DNA of 64,000 nt, from contig JAHHQG010000026.1 of NCBI GenBank assembly GCA_018729555.1, positions 403,269 through 467,268 on the forward strand, written 5' to 3'. The notes beneath the pieces are model-generated. The model was given only the letters and a program-made list of their open reading frames with translations, was not told where the DNA came from and searched no databases. A program made the translations under genes and the position numbers. This DNA comes from Clostridiales bacterium. Lineage in GTDB: Bacteria; Bacillota; Sulfobacillia; RBS10-35. This document shows positions 6,903 to 14,974 of this stretch, piece after piece (position 1 is the stretch's first letter; every line of letters begins with the position of its first letter).

Positions 6903-9096
6903 AGGCTTCGGCGGCATGGCTGAAAAAGGCTGCCGTGACGAAGGTGAGGGAGGTGGCCACGGCCACCACGCCTGAGTCGTTCAGGAGAAGGAGGACGGGG
7001 ATGGAGAGGAGGAAGCCGAAGGAGGGGGCCCGCAGCCAGGGGTGCTCTTGCCAATAGCGGAGGAGGGTGGTCCGGGAGGTGTAGAAGAGGATCCCCACCA
7101 CCCCGACGAAGACCAGCAGGAGGCGGGTCCAGACGGTCAGCTGAAGGAGGCGCCACTCCACCATGAGCTTTCCGATGGCGGTGCGGATGAGGGGCTGGAT
7201 CCCCAGCTCCTGGATGCGGGTGAAGAGGAAGCCCACGTGGGTGCTGCCCCTCCCCAGCCGCAGGTCCAGGAGGAGCATGAGGCCCACCACCGCCATCAGC
7301 CCTAACGCGCCCCAGACAGCGTAGGACCAGCGCCAGCGGCCGTGGAGGGCATAGAGGAGAGTGGGGACGAAGATGAGGGCGGCGCTGGTGGCGCCCCCGA
7401 AGCTGGCGCCACCCTGGGGCCAGGCCAGGAGGAGGACGGTGGCCCCCATGAGGAGGGCCGCCAGGAGAAGGCCCTTTTTCCCCAGGTGGCGGAGGAGGCC
7501 TGCCGTTGCCACCAGGACGGCCCCCAGCCACACTCCCAGCATTTCGTTCCCGATGCCGTAGTAGCGGGCGCCGGAAAGGGCCGAGTACCCCAGGAAGGAC
7601 CAGCGGGTCCAGAGGCCTTCGTGGGCCGCATCCCAGGCGATGAGGAGGCTCGTGAGGAGGGCGAGGGTGTAGAGGGGCCCGGAGGGCTGCGGGAAAAGCA
7701 CCCGGGCCAAAAGGAGGCTCACCCCCATCAAGAGGGCCGCCAGGAGGAAGATCACCACTAGGGCCCCTCCTCCTTCCCGCCAGGCGGGGTAGGGGGTGAG
7801 GGGAGCCAGGAGCATGGCGGGGCCAAAGGCCGTGAGGTAGAGGAGGAGGTGCTGCAGGAAGGCGGGAAGGCGTCGGGCCAGGCCGGCGAAAAGTCCGTAG
7901 AGAATCAAAAGGGCGAGGTAGATGACGATCCACGTCTTCAAGACGGAGGGACGCCACCGGTCCACCGAAAGGGCCCGGTGGTGGAGGGTGGCGGCCACGA
8001 GAAACCCGTCCCGCTGGTCCCGGAAGGAAAGGGGCCGTCCCACCATGTCCGTCTTGGGGGTGAGGTGGTAAAAGGCCAGGATCTGGGCGGTGATGTCGGG
8101 ACCCGTGACAAAGCCGGGGCGGCGGGTGCTGGGGGAATGGAGGAGGCCCCCCTTTTGCCCGGGCTTCCAGATGCCAAAGGGCGTGAGGAAATCGCCGGCC
8201 ACCCGGGGATCTTCGCGGGAGATAGGGGAGAGGATCCAGAGCTCATCCCCCGGCGAAAGATCCTTTTGCAGGAGGGCGAGGAGCTCCCCCAGTTTCTGCA
8301 GGGCCTCTTTCCGGGCGGCAGAGGCCGCGGCAGGGGTGGCCCGGGGGCTGTAGACGCGCTGTCGCCAGAGATCCCCCATCTCCACCGCCAGGATGAGGGA
8401 GTCCTTTCGGGAAAGGTTTTTCCAGAAGGCCGAAAAGGCGTCGACGTCGAAGCCCACACCGTAAGGCGCCTCTTCTTCCCGCCGGAGGGTTTCCAGGCCC
8501 ACATGGCCCGTCCCCGCGACGCCCAGGCTGTCGGCCAAGAGGAGGGGAGCCCCCCGCTCCTGATCCATGGATGTATCGGCATTCCCAAAGAGGTAGCGGG
8601 GGATGCCGGCCTCCTCCAGGAGGTCTCCCAGGGCGCCGGGGTGGGAGGCCCTCCCTTGGTTCATCCGCTGGACCGAGGGCATGTCGAGGAAGAGGACGGC
8701 ATCGGGGGGAGGTTCCACCCCGGTGCGGCGCAAGAAGACGACGCTGGCCCGGCCCTCCAACGTGAGATCGTTGGCGGCGACGCCGCTGCTGAGCCCGGTG
8801 CCCAGGGCCGCCGCGCCGGCGGAGAGGGTGGCGTAGGACGAGGCCCGCGCCCGATCGGCCCCCCGGATGTTGGCGGACGCCCAGTAGAACTGATCCCTCC
8901 ATGGGGCCGCCTCAGGCGAGAGGATATCCTCCCACCCCAGGTCGGGGACCAGGACCAGGATGAGCTTTCCCGGGCGATCCTCTCCCTGGGCCCTCACCAG
9001 GGAGGCCAGCATGCCGAAGAGGGGGAGGATCACCAGGGAGACCGTCAAGAGGATCACCAGGACCCAGAGAAAAAGCCGCTGCCTCCGCCTATTCAC
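6838..9096 (-). CDS. Large membrane protein with extracytoplasmic alkaline-phosphatase-like domain
   Basis: A 752-residue protein. One N-terminal helix (about 8-32) is followed by a domain of about 350 residues outside the membrane, then roughly ten predicted membrane helices. The outer domain begins LILVLVPDLGWEDIL and has SSYATLSAGAAALGTG, resembling the alkaline phosphatase/sulfatase superfamily with a Ser in the nucleophile region. No exact family is recognised. The start is GTG 9096, overlapping the nth stop by 8 bp, with AAGGAGG nine bases upstream in the nth 3' end, so it is coupled to nth. A role in envelope polymer modification is a guess from the converging glycosyltransferases. Confidence 0.6.
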   Translation of the reverse strand: MNRRRQRLFLWVLVILLTVSLVILPLFGMLASLVRAQGEDRPGKLILVLVPDLGWEDILSPEAAPWRDQFYWASANIRGADRARASSYATLSAGAAALGTGLSSGVAANDLTLEGRASVVFLRRTGVEPPPDAVLFLDMPSVQRMNQGRASHPGALGDLLEEAGIPRYLFGNADTSMDQERGAPLLLADSLGVAGTGHVGLETLRREEEAPYGVGFDVDAFSAFWKNLSRKDSLILAVEMGDLWRQRVYSPRATPAAASAARKEALQKLGELLALLQKDLSPGDELWILSPISREDPRVAGDFLTPFGIWKPGQKGGLLHSPSTRRPGFVTGPDITAQILAFYHLTPKTDMVGRPLSFRDQRDGFLVAATLHHRALSVDRWRPSVLKTWIVIYLALLILYGLFAGLARRLPAFLQHLLLYLTAFGPAMLLAPLTPYPAWREGGGALVVIFLLAALLMGVSLLLARVLFPQPSGPLYTLALLTSLLIAWDAAHEGLWTRWSFLGYSALSGARYYGIGNEMLGVWLGAVLVATAGLLRHLGKKGLLLAALLMGATVLLLAWPQGGASFGGATSAALIFVPTLLYALHGRWRWSYAVWGALGLMAVVGLMLLLDLRLGRGSTHVGFLFTRIQELGIQPLIRTAIGKLMVEWRLLQLTVWTRLLLVFVGVVGILFYTSRTTLLRYWQEHPWLRAPSFGFLLSIPVLLLLNDSGVVAVATSLTFVTAAFFSHAAEAFSGVGPGGPGNEKTGVPPASG

Positions 9097-9742
9097 CGGT
9101 AGAAACCTCCTTCAAGAAAAGGGAGGCGCTGGGACAAAGGTCCTTTAAAAAGCAGGCTTCGCATCGAGGGCGGCGGGCATGGCAGACCTGCCGCCCGTGA
9201 TGGATGAGCCAGTGGTGGGCCGGAGCCCAGAGGTCCCTCGGGATGAGGTTCATGAGATCCTTCTCCACCTGGTAGGGATCTCTTCCCTGGCTCCAACCGA
9301 GGCGCCGGGCCACCCGGAAGACATGGGTATCCACGGCGATGGCGGGATACCCAAAGGCGTTGGCCAGGACCACGTTGGCCGTCTTTCGCCCCACCCCCGG
9401 AAGGCTTTCCAGGGCCTCCCGGTCCCGGGGGACTTCCCCGCCGTAGTTTGCCACCAGCTTTCGAGCGAGGCCCACCAGGTGGCGGGCTTTGTTCCGGTAG
9501 AGGCCCAGGGTCTGGATGTAGGGCTCCACGTCCTCCGGGGTGGCCTGGGCCAGGGCTTCGGGCGTGGGAAAGCGGGCAAAAAGGGCGGGGGTAACCTTGT
9601 TCACCGCCTGATCGGTGGTCTGGGCGGAAAGGACGGTGGCCACCAGGAGCTGAAAGGGCGTCTCCCAGTGAAGCGCCGTCTTGGTGGAGGGATAGGCTCG
9701 GGCCAGCCGGGCTAGCACTTCGTCCACTTGGGCCGACACCAT
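9089..9742 (-). CDS. nth: Endonuclease III
   Basis: A 217-residue DNA glycosylase/AP lyase for oxidised pyrimidines in base excision repair. The helix-hairpin-helix LPGVGRKTANVV carries catalytic Lys120, and Asp138 follows in VDTHVFRV, the same numbers as in E. coli Nth. The iron-sulfur ligands Cys187, Cys194, Cys197 and Cys203 have C-X6-C-X2-C-X5-C spacing. Its start overlaps the end of the upstream propeller gene by 31 bp, and its stop overlaps the following membrane protein gene. Confidence 0.96.
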   Translation of the reverse strand: MVSAQVDEVLARLARAYPSTKTALHWETPFQLLVATVLSAQTTDQAVNKVTPALFARFPTPEALAQATPEDVEPYIQTLGLYRNKARHLVGLARKLVANYGGEVPRDREALESLPGVGRKTANVVLANAFGYPAIAVDTHVFRVARRLGWSQGRDPYQVEKDLMNLIPRDLWAPAHHWLIHHGRQVCHARRPRCEACFLKDLCPSASLFLKEVSTGE

Positions 9743-10827
9743 AGCCCCATGCTACCAGGAGCCGGTTCGCCTCGCGAGGGGAGGGCGGGGATGAAGCGGA
9801 GATGCTCCAGATGGGGACCTCGCCAAAGGAGATGGGGCGGGCTTTCCCCCATGAGCCAGAGGTTTACCCCACCTCCCGCGGGAGAGAGCCAGGCGGCGAT
9901 GGGCCTCCGGGAAGGGGAAGGCCAGACGGCGATGGGACCGAAGGTGTAGGGGGAGCGGAAATAGGTCCAGCGCTCCCAGTGGGAAGTCCCCAGGTGCAGG
10001 CTCCAGAGGGCGGAGGCTTCGGCTTCCTCCACGAGGGGCGGCTGAGGGCGAAGGAGGAAGAGGAGCCTCCGGCCGCCGGCATCGCCGATGAGGGCGTCCA
10101 CCCACCAGCCGGGGGGCGGGGAAAACCGGCGCAGCCATCGCTTTCGCCCAAGATCCAGCTCCAGGATCTCCACGTTCCCTTCGCGGGGAGGGGGAGGGGA
10201 GGCGGCAAAGAAGAGGCTTCCTTCGGCAAAGGCCAGGCCCCTCCCGCCCTTTCCGCCGTAAGCCTGGGCGAGGAGGCTTCCTCCCCCGAGGACATCCAGG
10301 ACGGCCACCCGCAGGCCTCCTTCCCCTTCGGCGCGGAGGGCGAGAAACCGACCTTCCGGGGAAAAGGCGGCTTCCACCACCGTCTGGGCGGGAGGGCCAA
10401 AGGGAAGGGGCGAAAGGACACCTTCCCGGTAGAGGAGGGGTTTTCCTTCCCGGGGCAAGACCAAGAGGGCGGTCCCTGGGGGATCCCAGAGGAGGCGGGG
10501 TCCCAGGGGTTCAGGGGGAAGGCCTTTGGGCAGCAGGCGGGGGAGGGGAAAGGTCTTTCCCTCCACCTGGAGGGTTTCCCCTTCGCCCATATCCTCCAGC
10601 CGGAGGATGGCCCACCCCCTTTGGGGGGAAAAGGCGGCGGAAAGGGCCCCTTCCGGCCGGGAAGCGAGGGTGAGGAAGGCTCCTTTGGGCGTCAAAACCT
10701 TCAGGCTTTTCCCGTCGGAGAGGAGAAGGGGCGGCACGCCTTCGGAGGGAGGGAAGGCGGCGGGGAGAAGGGAGGCCAGGGCCAGGAAAAGGGCGGCCCC
10801 CCACGGAAAAAGGCGGCGGACCGCCAT
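9712..10827 (-). CDS. Secreted beta-propeller-like protein of unknown function
   Basis: A 371-residue protein with a signal peptide (about 1-27, FPWGAALFLALASLLPAAF) and repeated short strands such as AAFSPEGRFLALRAEG, typical of TolB/WD40-like propeller blades, which usually bind partners. No enzyme motif is visible. GGAG precedes the ATG. The order propeller, nth, phosphatase-like protein reads as an operon. A long open frame on the other strand (9802-10881) is Gly/Pro-rich compositional shadow. Confidence 0.55.
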   Translation of the reverse strand: MAVRRLFPWGAALFLALASLLPAAFPPSEGVPPLLLSDGKSLKVLTPKGAFLTLASRPEGALSAAFSPQRGWAILRLEDMGEGETLQVEGKTFPLPRLLPKGLPPEPLGPRLLWDPPGTALLVLPREGKPLLYREGVLSPLPFGPPAQTVVEAAFSPEGRFLALRAEGEGGLRVAVLDVLGGGSLLAQAYGGKGGRGLAFAEGSLFFAASPPPPREGNVEILELDLGRKRWLRRFSPPPGWWVDALIGDAGGRRLLFLLRPQPPLVEEAEASALWSLHLGTSHWERWTYFRSPYTFGPIAVWPSPSRRPIAAWLSPAGGGVNLWLMGESPPHLLWRGPHLEHLRFIPALPSRGEPAPGSMGLWCRPKWTKC

Positions 10828-10877
10828 GGCGGGGCTCCTTTCCGTGGGAGGCCTATGAGAGGCCGGAGCTTCCTATG

Positions 10878-11723
10878 CTAAGAGCGGACTTCGATCTGGG
10901 GGCGGTTGAGGACCCGGCTTCCGGGCGGCACCGATTCCACCAGCCAGACGTTTCCCCCGATGACGGACCCTTTTCCCACCACCGTCTTTCCGCCCAAAAT
11001 GGTGGCCCCCGCATAGATGGTGACGTCGTCTTCGATGGTGGGGTGGCGCTTTAGGCCTTTGACGATCTTTCCCTTCTCATCCCGCGGAAAGCTCACGGCC
11101 CCCAAGGTGACCCCCTGGTAGATCTTCACCCGGTCTCCGATGAAGGTGGTCTCCCCGATGACCACCCCCGTGCCGTGGTCGATGAAGAACTCCCGCCCGA
11201 TCTGGGCCCCCGGATGGATGTCGATGCCGGTGCGGCTGTGGGCCAGCTCCGTCATGGCTCGGGGGAGGAGGGGGACCTCCTTTTGGAAGAGGAAATGGGC
11301 CAGGCGGTAGACGGTGACGGCGTAGAAGCCGGGGTAGGTGAGGACGACTTCATCCAGGGAGCGGGCGGCGGGATCGCCTTCCAGGGCTGCCTGGGCGTCG
11401 GCCAGGAGGAGGTCCAGGAAGTACGGAAGGGAGGCAAAGAGCTCGTCGGCGATGGCTTCCGCTTCTTTTCCTTTGGGGCAGTCGGGTTCCAGGGTTTCGC
11501 TCTGGCAAAAGCAGCGGTGGATGAGGTGGGCCAGGTGGCGATGGATCTCCTCCATCTCCCGGGCCAGGTCTTCCGCCGTGGCGGTGGGCCGGAAGAAGGA
11601 CGGGAAAAGCAGAGCCCGAAGGCCCTCCACCAGGGTTTCCACGTCGTCAGGGGATAGGGGCCAGCAAGAGCGATGGGGCTGGCGCTGCAGGATATCTTGG
11701 GCCAGGGTACGGAAGCGGGACAC
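10878..11723 (-). CDS. cysE: Serine O-acetyltransferase
   Basis: A 281-residue enzyme that transfers acetyl from acetyl-CoA to L-serine, the first step of cysteine synthesis. The C-terminal left-handed beta-helix shows [34 protein letters not shown] and [18 protein letters not shown]. The N-terminal helical domain is long, as in EpsC-type enzymes. The GTG start follows AAAGGAGGG. It may serve the cysteine desulfurase and ThiI pathway encoded at 45-47 kb, but that is inference. Confidence 0.9.
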   Translation of the reverse strand: MSRFRTLAQDILQRQPHRSCWPLSPDDVETLVEGLRALLFPSFFRPTATAEDLAREMEEIHRHLAHLIHRCFCQSETLEPDCPKGKEAEAIADELFASLPYFLDLLLADAQAALEGDPAARSLDEVVLTYPGFYAVTVYRLAHFLFQKEVPLLPRAMTELAHSRTGIDIHPGAQIGREFFIDHGTGVVIGETTFIGDRVKIYQGVTLGAVSFPRDEKGKIVKGLKRHPTIEDDVTIYAGATILGGKTVVGKGSVIGGNVWLVESVPPGSRVLNRPQIEVRS

Positions 11724-11873
11724 GCAAGACCCTCCTTTGCCCTTCAGTCTACTAAAGGCAGTTCCTAGCAGACACTCGCCACGGGGAGGGTTTCATGCTA
11801 GCTTTCTCTTTTGGAAGGAAATTTGCAGGTTTTTGCCGAAGGACGCAAAAGCCTTGTCTGAGGAGGTGCCCTT

Positions 11874-12305
11874 CTGGCGAAAGAAGAATCCCGTCCCCCG
11901 CGCTTTACCCTCCAGGAGGCCAATGCCCTTCTGCCCCATCTCCGGGAGATGGTGGACCGGTTGCAAGCCATCCATCGCGAGGTTCAGGAGCAGTTCATCG
12001 CCGTGGAGCGGATGCGCCTCAAAGGCTATAGCAAAGACGGCAATGTGATCTATCTCTTCCAAGAAGAAGAAGCCCGCAGCCGCATTCAGCAGCTGGTGGC
12101 GGAGGGTAACCGGATCATCCGGAAGATCCAAGGGATGGGCTGCGAGATCCTGGATATCGAGGAGGGCCTGCTGGATATGCCGGGGGAGCTCAAAGGAGAG
12201 CCCGTCATGTTCCTTTGGAGCCGAGATGAACCGTGGATCATGTACTACCATGATCCCAAGGATGGGGTGGAGGCCCGCAAGCGGGTACCTCTGGACGTAA
12301 ACTGA
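11874..12305 (+). CDS. DUF2203 family protein with an apparent CTG start
   Basis: A 143-residue protein of the DUF2203 family, function unknown. The conserved N-terminal motif RFTLQEANALLPHLREMV lies upstream of the first ATG (11949), so translation must begin earlier. In frame there is a TGA at 11859, and the only plausible start between it and the motif is CTG at 11874, six bases after AGGAGGT. The C-terminal part has GCEILDIEEGLLDMPGEL and a DEPWIMYYH segment, both typical of the family. The next gene starts four bases after its stop, suggesting an operon. Confidence 0.72.
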   Translation: MAKEESRPPRFTLQEANALLPHLREMVDRLQAIHREVQEQFIAVERMRLKGYSKDGNVIYLFQEEEARSRIQQLVAEGNRIIRKIQGMGCEILDIEEGLLDMPGELKGEPVMFLWSRDEPWIMYYHDPKDGVEARKRVPLDVN

Positions 12306-12309
12306 TCCT

Positions 12310-13308
12310 ATGGAGGTTCAACTGATCTGGGGTGGGGCGGACCAGCTGACGGCGGATGTCCTGGTGGGTCCGCCCCACCTTCTCCCAAGGCATAAGGAAG
12401 GGATTCCTCTTTCCTTCGCCACCGTCGGTCTAAAGCCGGAGGAAGCCCGCCAAGCCATGGCCAGAGCCCTTGGGAGAGCCGTCTACCTTCGGCCCGAGAG
12501 CATCGGCATTCTCCTTCCCGATCTAGGAAGGGATCTTATGGAGGCTGCTCTTGAAGGAGCCTTTCTCCGGGCTTTTGGGTACCGGGGAATGCTTCAGGTG
12601 GCGGGGAAAGGAACAGGATTGACCGCAGCCTTCCGGGAGGCTTTAGCCCTCTCCCAAGCCCAAAATGAAGCCCGTCAGCTGGATCGAGAGCCGGATCTTT
12701 GGCCTTACCTCGCCCAGAGCAAAGGCATCGAGATTCGTGAGAAGGGGATCCATGTGCCGCCTTTTCCCGGAGAGGAGAAGGTGGGGGGGCCTTTTCTTTT
12801 GGTCGTGGAAGAGGGAAGCCCCTGCCGGTACACCGCTCTGGGCGTGGCGTTGGGCTGGAGAGCATATCAGATTCCGCAGCCTCTTTGGGTGGTGGAAACC
12901 AAGGATCCGGAAACGGCCTTGCGGGATTGGGCCGGTCAGATGGCTGCGGTGATTTACCTTGCCCACCGGTACGAGAGTCAGGAGCTGGTGGGGGAAGGCA
13001 TCGCTCCCTTCTGGACCTCCCATTCGTTTCTCGGAGATCGGTTTTTGACGGCGGCGGCCCTGGCGGGAGAGCCGGCATGGCCTCTACCCATGCCGGAAAC
13101 AGATGGCAAAGGGGCCGGGGGATATGCGAGGCACCTGGCGTCTTTGGTGAAAGCTCCTTTTCTGTTGCTAGATCTAAAGGCCTTAAACCAGAAGAGGGAT
13201 CTTCCCTATCACCAGGGAGTCTCAGGATGGTTGGGCGTAGGAGTGAGGACTCTCCTCAGATTAGGGAAGCTTTGGCAGTTGGGGCTCCAAGAAGGGTCAC
13301 AGCCTTAG
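12310..13308 (+). CDS. M17 leucyl-aminopeptidase-like protein lacking the catalytic core
   Basis: A 332-residue protein. Residues 1-95 resemble the N-terminal domain of M17 peptidases (FATVGLKPEEARQAM, GILLPDLGRDLMEAALEGAF). DWAGQMAAVIYLA (206-218) looks like the DMGGAAAVLGAL helix. AGEPAWPLPMPE (252-263), LLLDLKAL and the C-terminal GVGVRTLLRLGKLW match later M17 blocks. The GKGITFDSGG and NTDAEGRL segments, which carry the two-zinc ligands and the catalytic Lys and Arg, are absent. I infer a non-peptidase descendant. It ends before a terminator and the CRISPR array; it is not a recognised Cas protein. Confidence 0.55.
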   Translation: MEVQLIWGGADQLTADVLVGPPHLLPRHKEGIPLSFATVGLKPEEARQAMARALGRAVYLRPESIGILLPDLGRDLMEAALEGAFLRAFGYRGMLQVAGKGTGLTAAFREALALSQAQNEARQLDREPDLWPYLAQSKGIEIREKGIHVPPFPGEEKVGGPFLLVVEEGSPCRYTALGVALGWRAYQIPQPLWVVETKDPETALRDWAGQMAAVIYLAHRYESQELVGEGIAPFWTSHSFLGDRFLTAAALAGEPAWPLPMPETDGKGAGGYARHLASLVKAPFLLLDLKALNQKRDLPYHQGVSGWLGVGVRTLLRLGKLWQLGLQEGSQP

Positions 13309-13346
13309 GGTAGGTGGGTATGGGGAAAAGGTCATGAACACAGGCC

Positions 13347-13380
13347 GTCCCCTGAAAAGGGGGCCTTTGTTTCTGGTTTT
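13347..13380 (+). terminator. Intrinsic terminator after the M17-like gene
   Basis: GTCCCCT and AGGGGGC pair around a GAAA loop (7 bp with one wobble), followed by the T-rich CTTTGTTTCTGGTTTT. It lies 38 bases after the stop codon at 13308 and should end the DUF2203/M17-like transcript before the CRISPR array. Confidence 0.7.
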
Positions 13381-13393
13381 GGTTGGTGGAGCG

Positions 13394-13430
13394 GGGATGT
13401 CACGCCGGTTCCGCTGACCTGATCGCCGCA
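13394..13430 (-). repeat. Decayed CRISPR repeat at the trailing end
   Basis: The core GCCGGTTCCGCTGACCTGAT at 13404-13423 matches the array repeat with few mismatches and sits at the right distance: the gap to the next repeat is about 36-37 bases, a normal spacer length. The 5' part of the repeat is no longer recognisable. I read it as an old repeat eroded beyond the array's last intact unit. Confidence 0.5.
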
Positions 13431-13466
13431 TGATCTGGAACGGGTCTGGCTGGGGGCCTTCTCCGA

Positions 13467-13932
13467 GTTTCAATGAAGTCCGCTGACCCGGTTGCTACGG
13501 GGTTTGGTACGGAAGTTAAGTATAGCGATCTAGTTTCAATAAAGCCGGGTCCGCTGACCCGGTTGCTACGGATGAGATACACCACCTCCGGGATGCGACG
13601 CGACTGTTTCAATAAAGCCGGGTCCGCTGACCCGGTTGCTACTAGGCTATGCGGAGCGGTAGAAAGGAGCTGGTGAGGTTTCAATAAAGCCGGGTCCGCT
13701 GACCCGGTTGCTACACGTGCTTGGCTGCGTTCGGGTGAGTCGCCAGATGACGGTTTCAATAAAGCCGGGTCCGCTGACCCGGTTGCTACATGACTGAGCA
13801 GGGGATGATCCCTGCTGACAAGGGTTTCAATAAAGCCGGGTCCGCTGACCCGGTTGCTACTAGGCTATGCGGAGCGGTAGAAAGGAGCTGGTGAGGTTTC
13901 AATAAAGCCGGGTCCGCTGACCCGGTTGCTAC
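13467..13932 (-). CRISPR. CRISPR array: seven repeats, six spacers
   Basis: Six identical 37-bp repeats start at 13533, 13606, 13678, 13753, 13824 and 13896. A 32-bp shortened copy lies at 13467-13498. Spacers are 34, 36, 35, 38, 34 and 35 bases. The repeat holds a 7-bp stem (CCGGGTC/GACCCGG, loop CGCT). On the minus strand it ends in ATTGAAAC, the usual type I/III 5' handle, so transcription is predicted leftwards with the leader to the right. This agrees with the degenerate repeats at the left end. Spacers at 13643-13677 and 13861-13895 are identical. No cas gene lies in the window, so effectors must be elsewhere or absent. Confidence 0.95.
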
Positions 13933-14135
13933 CTACCCCATTCTAGCCCTTGTGGCTCAAGGCGTCCAGACCCCTTTTTCGCGAACCTCCTCTCAGAGTC
14001 TCAGTTTTACGACGCCATCTTCTGGAAAATAGCCTCTAACCCGCGTCGTTATGGGATCGCGAACCTCCTGGGGTTTTGGCCACCACTCCAGGTTCGCGCA
14101 AACGCCTCTTCGACATCTGAGAGCCCTTCTCCTGC
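13933..14135 (-). promoter_or_regulatory. Probable CRISPR leader region
   Basis: About 200 bases without a gene, on the side where the repeat orientation predicts the leader. It contains CGCGAACCTCCT twice (13980-13991 and 14058-14069) and an inverted copy, CCAGGTTCGCG at 14088-14098, which pairs with the second to form a stem with a small bulge. No IHF site or promoter was recognised. The leader assignment rests on orientation. Confidence 0.5.
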
Positions 14136-14151
14136 CGGGGGCCCTCCCCGG
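14135..14151 (+). terminator. Weak terminator-like hairpin upstream of the ribU promoter
   Basis: CCGGGG and CCCCGG pair around GCCCT, followed by only TTTCTTG. The T-run is short and overlaps the predicted ribU -35 box, so this may be a boundary hairpin rather than an efficient terminator. Confidence 0.3.
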
Positions 14152-14155
14152 TTTC

Positions 14156-14183
14156 TTGATCATTCACGGCACCTTGGTAAGAT
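14156..14183 (+). promoter_or_regulatory. Sigma-A-type promoter of the FMN riboswitch/ribU transcript
   Basis: TTGATC (14156-14161) and TAAGAT (14178-14183) are 16 bp apart. The position, about 20 bases before the riboswitch aptamer, fits a transcript start near 14190. Confidence 0.55.
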
Positions 14184-14205
14184 GAAAGAGCGACAATCAC
14201 ATAAG

Positions 14206-14334
<129 letters not shown>

Positions 14335-14355
14335 ATCCTTCATTGGGTTGCGCCC

Positions 14356-14390
14356 CGGGCATCTTTCAACGATGCCCGTTTTTCTTCCCC
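14356..14390 (+). terminator. Riboswitch expression-platform terminator
   Basis: CGGGCATC and GATGCCCG form a perfect 8-bp stem with a seven-base loop, followed by TTTTTCTTCCCC. Being between the FMN aptamer and the ribU start, it points to transcriptional attenuation. Confidence 0.9.
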
Positions 14391-14417
14391 GCAGGCGGGC
14401 GACAAGGAGGCTGTGCG

Positions 14418-14951
14418 ATGATCTACGAAGGCAACCGTACGGTTGGCCTGGTGTCGTCCGCTGTCATGGGTGCTCTAGGGTTCCTTCTGATGTATCTCCA
14501 TATGGCCCTGGGCATCTTTCCCCCGTACCTCACCTACGATCCAGGTGATCTTCCGCCCTTGCTGCTGGGCCTTTTCCTCGGCCCAGGAGCCGGCATGGGG
14601 GCAGAAGTCATCAAAAACGTCCTCCACTTGCTTCTGGCCGGGGGTACGCCCATCGGTACTATGGCCAACCTGGCCGCCGGGTTGACGTTTGTGGGCACCA
14701 CGGCCTTCTGGTGGAGAAGGCGCCTTTGGGGAGGGCTTCCCATGGCCATGGCCCTGGGCGTCCTCTTGACCTCCCTCGTGATGGCCCTCCTCAACGGCTT
14801 CATCTTCCTTCCCGCATGGGGCGTGCCGAAGGAAGCCGTCTGGACCCTCGCCAAGACAGCCATCTTCCCCTTCAACCTGGTGAAGTTCACCCTCACGTCC
14901 ATCCTCGGAGGTATCCTGTGGACCTTTGTGAAGCCTTGGCTGCTCCGGTGA
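14418..14951 (+). CDS. ribU: ECF transporter S component for riboflavin (RibU)
   Basis: A 177-residue membrane protein with about five or six helices that binds riboflavin for an energy-coupling-factor transporter. GGTPIGTMANLAAGLTF and FNLVKFTLTSILGGIL are typical RibU segments. The ATG at 14418 follows ACAAGGAGG. The FMN riboswitch directly upstream confirms the substrate class. The shared EcfA/EcfT energising module is not in this window, as usual for group II systems. Confidence 0.92.
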   Translation: MIYEGNRTVGLVSSAVMGALGFLLMYLHMALGIFPPYLTYDPGDLPPLLLGLFLGPGAGMGAEVIKNVLHLLLAGGTPIGTMANLAAGLTFVGTTAFWWRRRLWGGLPMAMALGVLLTSLVMALLNGFIFLPAWGVPKEAVWTLAKTAIFPFNLVKFTLTSILGGILWTFVKPWLLR

Positions 14952-14974
14952 GGAAGCGGAGACCTAGGACATGA

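Noticed and set aside
9802..10881. A 359-residue open frame on the plus strand
   Set aside because: Gly/Pro/Glu-rich shadow of the propeller gene on the other strand, which has a signal peptide and a ribosome site.
13400..13759. A 119-residue open frame on the minus strand with repeated residues
   Set aside because: It is the CRISPR array read as protein; the repeated peptide comes from the 37-bp repeat.
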